This document shows, piece by piece, positions 60,479-64,000 of a stretch of 64,000 nucleotides of DNA. The notes below the pieces were generated by a model. It did no database searches and had not been told where the DNA came from. It worked only from the letters and a program-made list of their open reading frames with translations. Where the stretch lies: positions 252,362 through 316,361 of the forward strand of contig CALBDU010000004.1 in the NCBI GenBank assembly GCA_937927335.1, read 5' to 3'. Numbering within the stretch: the stretch's first letter is position 1; each line of letters begins with the position of its first letter. The position numbers were made by a program, and so were the translations under genes. The DNA is from an uncultured Clostridium sp. GTDB taxonomy: Bacteria; Bacillota; Clostridia; Clostridiales; Clostridiaceae.

Positions 60479-60507
60479 ATAACGCTATGCTAATCACATA
60501 GCGTTAT
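60479..60507. terminator. Bidirectional terminator between ubiE-like and ferritin-like genes
   Basis: ATAACGCTATG (60479-60489) and CATAGCGTTAT (60497-60507) form a perfect 11-bp stem with a 7-base loop. It stands between convergent genes. Confidence 0.8.
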
Positions 60508-60554
60508 TGTTCCAATTAAAATAACCTATGAATATTTATATGAAATAATGTATA

Positions 60555-61085
60555 CTAATATAAATTGCTATATTTTTCATATTCCTGTGTAAATAATTTA
60601 ACATGAAGTATTTCATCAAGAATAATTCTTTCAAGTAATTTTCTAATATATTTATCCTGTATTAAAGTTAAGTGATACCTGTAATTTTCTATTGCTTTCT
60701 GTTCAGATTGGATAACCTCTATAAGCATTTCTTTAATACATGTTGCATAATTTACGTACATGGGGTTCCAGAGCCTTCCAGGTGGGCAAAAATTATCTAT
60801 GAACATCGGTTTAATTCCCTCTAATTTAATCGTCTCACCTAAAAGTTCTAAATGTTTCATTTCTACCATAGCAATCCCACCAATTAGCTCAGCGTAATCC
60901 TTTAAATTTACTTCACTAACAAAATGTTGATATACATATAAGCTGACTGCAGTGAATTCGCTAACTGCTCCAGCATAGTCCTTTAAAAGAATATTAGCAT
61001 ACCGTGTATTTGGCGTTTCTATCATTGGTTCTGGGTATGGAAGATGAACAGAGTATTTAGTATGCATTGATATATCTCCTGGCAT
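60555..61085 (-). CDS. Ferritin-like domain protein
   Basis: The 176-residue protein appears to be a four-helix ferritin-like fold: a Glu in AGAVSEFTAVSLYVYQH, ExxH in MVEMKHLELLGE, a further Glu in CIKEMLIEVIQSEQKAIENY and the last motif IILDEILHVKLF. Together these give two metal-bridging Glu and ExxH pairs of a diiron site. Similar proteins are found as clostridial spore or stress proteins, but the role is not known. RBS GGGAGG, ATG 61085. A paralogue lies at the end of the window. Confidence 0.75.
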   Translation of the reverse strand: MPGDISMHTKYSVHLPYPEPMIETPNTRYANILLKDYAGAVSEFTAVSLYVYQHFVSEVNLKDYAELIGGIAMVEMKHLELLGETIKLEGIKPMFIDNFCPPGRLWNPMYVNYATCIKEMLIEVIQSEQKAIENYRYHLTLIQDKYIRKLLERIILDEILHVKLFTQEYEKYSNLY

Positions 61086-61352
61086 TTATTCCTCCCAAAC
61101 AATTAAATACATAATATTTTATGATTTAGTTTAAAAAAATATGTTGCCAATGGCACACAAAATCTTTTTAATTACCTATATGGAAATTTGTACAAAATAA
61201 AAAAATGTGTTCCTTGTTATTGCAATATTTTTAAATATAAATAAAATAAATGGTAAGGATGAATTCAAAAACATTTATGTAATTAAAATTAGGATAGCTC
61301 ATTCATTAAAAGATTATAAAAAAAGATCAAGGTTAATAAGGGGATGTGTATT

Positions 61353-61616
61353 ATGAAAGTCGAGAGAAAAACATTAATAAAAGACATATTGGATATGGGA
61401 CCTAAAGCAGTAGAAATATTAGAAAACTTTGGTATGGGATGTACTAAATGTCCTTCATCTCAAAATGAAAGTATAGAAGAAGCTGCAGCTGTCCATAAAA
61501 TTAACGTTGAAGATTTAATTAATAGACTTAATAATATTCCACTAAGTGAAAAAATTAAATGGAAAATAGAAAAGAAGCTTGAGGATGCTATTAAGTCACG
61601 GTACGATATCAAATAA
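61353..61616 (+). CDS. DUF1858 domain protein
   Basis: The 87-residue protein has the DUF1858 pattern: TLIKDILDMGPKAVEILENF, GMGCTKCPSSQNESIEEAA. It has a CxxC pair and is often found next to iron-sulfur or redox genes, where it may act as a thiol carrier or sensor. The start was set at ATG 61353, nine bases after AAGGGG; ATG 61344 is too close to that site. A C-terminal basic helix of about 25 residues extends beyond the domain. Confidence 0.82.
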   Translation: MKVERKTLIKDILDMGPKAVEILENFGMGCTKCPSSQNESIEEAAAVHKINVEDLINRLNNIPLSEKIKWKIEKKLEDAIKSRYDIK

Positions 61617-61678
61617 TTAATAATGGAGATACGATCTGGTAAATAATGATAATAATATATTAATCAGCAGGTGAAGAC

Positions 61679-61798
61679 ATGCCTGCGATATGGCCAAGTT
61701 CAGATTTTAGTAGTAAATATAATGAGATAGTTACAAAGAATGGTCAAGGTATGAATATTGAAAAACTCGAAAAGCTTATAGATAAATTTGAATTATAA
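61679..61798 (+). CDS. Possible 39-residue gene, unknown
   Basis: ATG 61679 follows CAGGTGAAG and the frame reads MPAIWPSSDFSSKYNEIVTK and ends in a helix, KLEKLIDKFEL. The ribosome binding site is acceptable, but the gene is short and no family is recognised. After the stop the same frame continues in protein-like fashion (RLLDEGLNEMEKKRVRPFNL), so this could instead be the start of a gene broken by a stop. Confidence 0.35.
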   Translation: MPAIWPSSDFSSKYNEIVTKNGQGMNIEKLEKLIDKFEL

Positions 61799-61820
61799 CG
61801 ATTACTTGATGAGGGCCTTA

Positions 61821-61964
61821 ATGAAATGGAAAAGAAAAGAGTTAGACCTTTTAACCTTGGCACAGTTAGCTCTTGCAATGTGCATAGGTGCAGGTTTGGT
61901 AGTTTGGTATGAACTTGTAAAATTAATAAAACATTTAAATAAAAATAAGAAAGAGGTAAAGTAA
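61821..61964 (+). CDS. Small single-pass membrane protein (47 residues)
   Basis: The frame starts ATG 61821 with GAGGG five bases upstream and reads MKWKRKELDLLTLAQLALAM, one membrane segment (about residues 11-30) and a basic tail. Its TAA is followed at once by the ATG of the zinc-ribbon gene (TAAATG), so the two are likely coupled. Function unknown. Confidence 0.55.
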   Translation: MKWKRKELDLLTLAQLALAMCIGAGLVVWYELVKLIKHLNKNKKEVK

Positions 61965-62312
61965 ATGAGTTTTTTTTCAAGATCTTCAAAAAGAAATCAC
62001 TATAAGTATGGCCATCAGGGTAGCGGCCATTATAAAAGAAAAGGATTAGTAGAAAATCTTATGGACATGGTAATTTCACGGAGCCATTCCCATGGTTATT
62101 ATGAAAACCAGTATAATGCCAATACGTTCAATCAGCCTACTAAAAATATTCAACATGTAAAATGCAGCAAATGTGGATCATTAGTACCCGAGGGTTCAAA
62201 ATTTTGTTTGGAATGTGGAGAAAAGGTGATTGGGTCTACACTTTGTCTTAGCTGCGGTGAGAAGCTTCCAGCTGGAGCAAAATTCTGTAACAATTGTGGA
62301 AGTAAAGTGTAA
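61965..62312 (+). CDS. Double zinc-ribbon protein
   Basis: The 115-residue protein has a Ser/His/Tyr-rich N-terminal half (residues 1-60) and two four-cysteine zinc ribbons (VKCSKCGSLVPEGSKFCLEC and CLSCGEKLPAGAKFCNNCG). Such zinc ribbons often mediate protein or nucleic-acid binding. It lies 11 bases before the kinase gene, so it may be the kinase partner or substrate. It has no membrane segment of its own but follows a small membrane-protein gene. Confidence 0.82.
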   Translation: MSFFSRSSKRNHYKYGHQGSGHYKRKGLVENLMDMVISRSHSHGYYENQYNANTFNQPTKNIQHVKCSKCGSLVPEGSKFCLECGEKVIGSTLCLSCGEKLPAGAKFCNNCGSKV

Positions 62313-62323
62313 AGGATATATTT

Positions 62324-63043
62324 ATGCAGTTCTTTAAGTCAAAAAAATATATAGGATGCAAAGTTAATAAATATATTATTGATGGATCTATAGGAGAAGG
62401 CAGGTATGGTTCATGCTTTACAGCTAGCACTTTGTATGGTGAAAAGGTTATAATTAAAAAATTCCAACCAGGTATTTTTCAAAAGAATTGTGATAAAAAT
62501 CCTTTTGAAGCAGTTATATTATCGCAACTTGAGGATTTAAGAATACCTAAGTTCCTGGGCGTTATAAATGAAAATAGGTTTTATGGATTTGTACTTGATT
62601 TTAAAAAGGGTGATACTGTTAAAGACATGCTGTTTAAATATCATTACAAGTTCAAGTCAGATGAAATTTATAATATTGGAATCAAACTTATCAGCATAAT
62701 CAGCTACCTTCATAAGAATGGAGTGGTTCATAGGGATATTAGAATATCCAATGTAATTTTAGATGAAGATAATGTTTACCTCATTGACTTTGGCTTAGCA
62801 AGGTTTGCAGACGAGTCCATGTATCCATATAACCTGGATTACTCTTACTTTGGAGACTTATTACTATATTTACTCTATTCTAACTTCGAAACAGATAACT
62901 ATCGAAGAAAGTTACCATGGTATGAAGAACTGCCAATTTGTCCTGAACAAGTCATTTTACTCAAAAGGCTGCTCGGTATTGAAGTACCATATGATAGCAT
63001 TGATGAAATTAGAAGTGATTTTATAGATGTATTTAAGCCTTAA
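62324..63043 (+). CDS. Ser/Thr protein kinase-like protein
   Basis: The 239-residue protein is a compact eukaryotic-like kinase. The Gly-rich loop GEGRYGSCF (near residue 23), the Lys of VIIKKF, HRDIRISN for the catalytic loop and DFGLARF for the Mg loop are all intact. The C-lobe is short and the APE motif is not obvious, so it may be active with a reduced substrate lobe. No membrane segment or PASTA repeat is present. It follows the zinc-ribbon gene and ends at a terminator. Confidence 0.85.
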   Translation: MQFFKSKKYIGCKVNKYIIDGSIGEGRYGSCFTASTLYGEKVIIKKFQPGIFQKNCDKNPFEAVILSQLEDLRIPKFLGVINENRFYGFVLDFKKGDTVKDMLFKYHYKFKSDEIYNIGIKLISIISYLHKNGVVHRDIRISNVILDEDNVYLIDFGLARFADESMYPYNLDYSYFGDLLLYLLYSNFETDNYRRKLPWYEELPICPEQVILLKRLLGIEVPYDSIDEIRSDFIDVFKP

Positions 63044-63082
63044 TAATTTTCAGTATGATCATATAACGAGAAAATCCTAAAA

Positions 63083-63111
63083 AGCCAGAAGCAAAAGACT
63101 TCTGGCTCTTT
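63083..63111 (+). terminator. Terminator after the kinase gene
   Basis: AGCCAGAAG (63083-63091) and CTTCTGGCT (63099-63107), loop of 7 bases, then CTTT. The A-rich stretch ahead allows some use on the - strand as well, towards the convergent cupin gene. Confidence 0.8.
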
Positions 63112-63172
63112 AAGAGAGATTTTTTTTATGAATTTTTCAATAATTTATGTTAATTAGCAGTAAATAATTCTT

Positions 63173-63667
63173 TTAATCAGATTCAGCAGCAGCTTTAGTT
63201 ACATGAACTGTACCATGAGGATGTTGAGGCGGCGCATAAATAGAATATACTTTAAGCGGCGTATTCCCAGTATTGATAATATTGTGCCATGTTCCGGCAG
63301 GTATCATAATTGCAAAGTCATCATTGGCTCTTGCTTGATAATCAAGCTTGTTTTTATTTCTTCCCATTCTAACAATTGCCTGACCTCTTTCAATTCGTAT
63401 GAATTGATCAACGTTTGGATGAATTTCCAGACCAATATCATCACCAACCTTGATGCTCATTAAGGTAACTTGCAAGTGGTTCCCTGTCCATAAAGCTGTT
63501 CGGAATGTATTGTTTTGAATAGCAGCTTCATTAATGTTAATTACCAATGGCCTTGGTCCGTAATCTCTCAACTGTACTAAACGTTCATCCTCCATGGGTT
63601 CCGGATTATTTAACCTGGACATGGATGCACAATAGGGACATGGATACGTTCTATAAGGATTATACAT
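63173..63667 (-). CDS. Cupin domain protein
   Basis: The 164-residue protein has a single cupin barrel: first motif DDIGLEIHPNVDQFIRIERG and second motif MIPAGTWHNIINTG, which give the H, E and H ligands of the metal site. The N terminus has a YPCPYCASM Cys pair. Similar cupins (mannose-6-phosphate isomerase-like) are seen with coat or ferritin-like genes in clostridia; the substrate is unknown. It stands between two ferritin-like genes on the same strand. Confidence 0.85.
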   Translation of the reverse strand: MYNPYRTYPCPYCASMSRLNNPEPMEDERLVQLRDYGPRPLVININEAAIQNNTFRTALWTGNHLQVTLMSIKVGDDIGLEIHPNVDQFIRIERGQAIVRMGRNKNKLDYQARANDDFAIMIPAGTWHNIINTGNTPLKVYSIYAPPQHPHGTVHVTKAAAESD

Positions 63668-63735
63668 ATTTTTCCTCCAGCTAATAGTCTTTCGAAATCA
63701 TAATATGTTAAGTTATATTAAAGAGTGCAATTTTT

Positions 63736-64000
63736 TTATCTGATTCCAATGTACTTTTCTAATTTCATTTCAAATAGTTTAATATGAAGTTCTTCATCAA
63801 GAATTATTCTTTCAAGTAATTTTTTTATATATTTATCCTGTATTAAGGTCAGGTGATATTTGTAATTTTTTATAGTCTTTTTTTCTGATTGAATATCCTC
63901 CAACAGCATTTCTTTTATAGCGGTAGTATAATTAACATATAGTGGACTCCAGGGGCTCCCAGGGGGGCAAGCTCTATTAATGAACATTGGCTTAACACCT
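63736..64000 (-). CDS. Ferritin-like protein, paralogue (N-terminal end outside window)
   Basis: The visible 87 C-terminal residues match the 60555-61085 protein closely: NYTTAIKEMLLEDIQSEKKT, YHLTLIQDKYI and IILDEELHIKLFEMKLEKY, with the same last metal motif. The frame is still open at base 64000, where it reads GVKPMFIN, so the gene continues past the window. The pair arose by duplication and brackets the cupin gene. Confidence 0.8.
   Translation of the reverse strand, partial: GVKPMFINRACPPGSPWSPLYVNYTTAIKEMLLEDIQSEKKTIKNYKYHLTLIQDKYIKKLLERIILDEELHIKLFEMKLEKYIGIR

Noticed and set aside
39720..64000. Second copy of the rnpB 3' end as an attachment site
   Set aside because: Searched by eye for the rnpB end sequence downstream and found none, so no att sites are annotated.
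1..64000. CRISPR arrays, tRNA and rRNA genes
   Set aside because: No regularly spaced repeats, no cloverleaf-type sequences and no rRNA stretches were recognised.

Overview
This 64 kb window looks like a chromosomal segment of an anaerobic, endospore-forming, low-GC Firmicute of the Clostridium type. Evidence: sporulation genes (gpr, spoIIP, yqfC, yqfD, a CotS-like coat gene), a CIRCE-controlled hrcA-grpE-dnaK-dnaJ operon, a clostridial-type rpoD region next to a class A RNase P RNA, a pyruvate phosphate dikinase gene with a CBS-HTH regulator beside it, strong Shine-Dalgarno sites and AT-rich intergenic DNA. No species is assigned. No tRNA, rRNA or CRISPR array was seen.

Bases 1-39,790 are core genome, almost all on the + strand. 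In order: the end of comEC, holA, rpsT (opposite strand), gpr, spoIIP, lepA, hemW, the heat-shock operon hrcA-grpE-dnaK-dnaJ running on into prmA-rsmE-mtaB, hinT, rpsU-yqeY, the long yqfC-yqfD-pgpH-ybeY-dgk/PAP2-cdd-era-recO cluster, a CBS-HTH regulator with ppdK, a small spore-surface-like group (Ig-like protein, vWA protein, CotS-like kinase fold), a dGTPase-like HD protein, dnaG-rpoD, trmK-nif3-zinc ribbon protein, and rnpB. recO has no ATG, GTG or TTG in the right place and probably starts at CTG or ATT.

Bases 39,790-49,700 are an AT-rich accessory island directly downstream of rnpB. It holds two tandemly duplicated tyrosine recombinases (the second shortened at its 3' end), a phage-type adenine methyltransferase, gene scraps, an XRE repressor divergent from a large GHKL ATPase with a coiled coil and a restriction-nuclease-like C terminus (a candidate defence protein), a third recombinase with altered catalytic residues between two paralogous 50-residue genes, and a small Cys-rich protein. 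Bases 49,830-53,940 are a signalling block: an OmpR-type two-component pair, a GGDEF diguanylate cyclase and an HD-GYP phosphodiesterase.

Bases 54,130-60,440 form an unusual membrane redox cluster: polyprenyl diphosphate synthase, DoxX-like protein, FixH/YtkA-like Met-rich protein, NapH/CcoG-like iron-sulfur membrane protein, UbiA-family prenyltransferase, CPBP protease, NusG-domain-II protein (EetA-like) and UbiE/MenG methyltransferase. Together they could make a (demethyl)menaquinone-like quinone and pass electrons to or from it, but no genes for making the naphthoate ring are present. A decayed copy of the protease 3' end lies inside the cluster. The last 3.5 kb carry two related ferritin-like genes (one cut by the window end), a DUF1858 protein, a small-gene/zinc-ribbon/protein-kinase group and a cupin.
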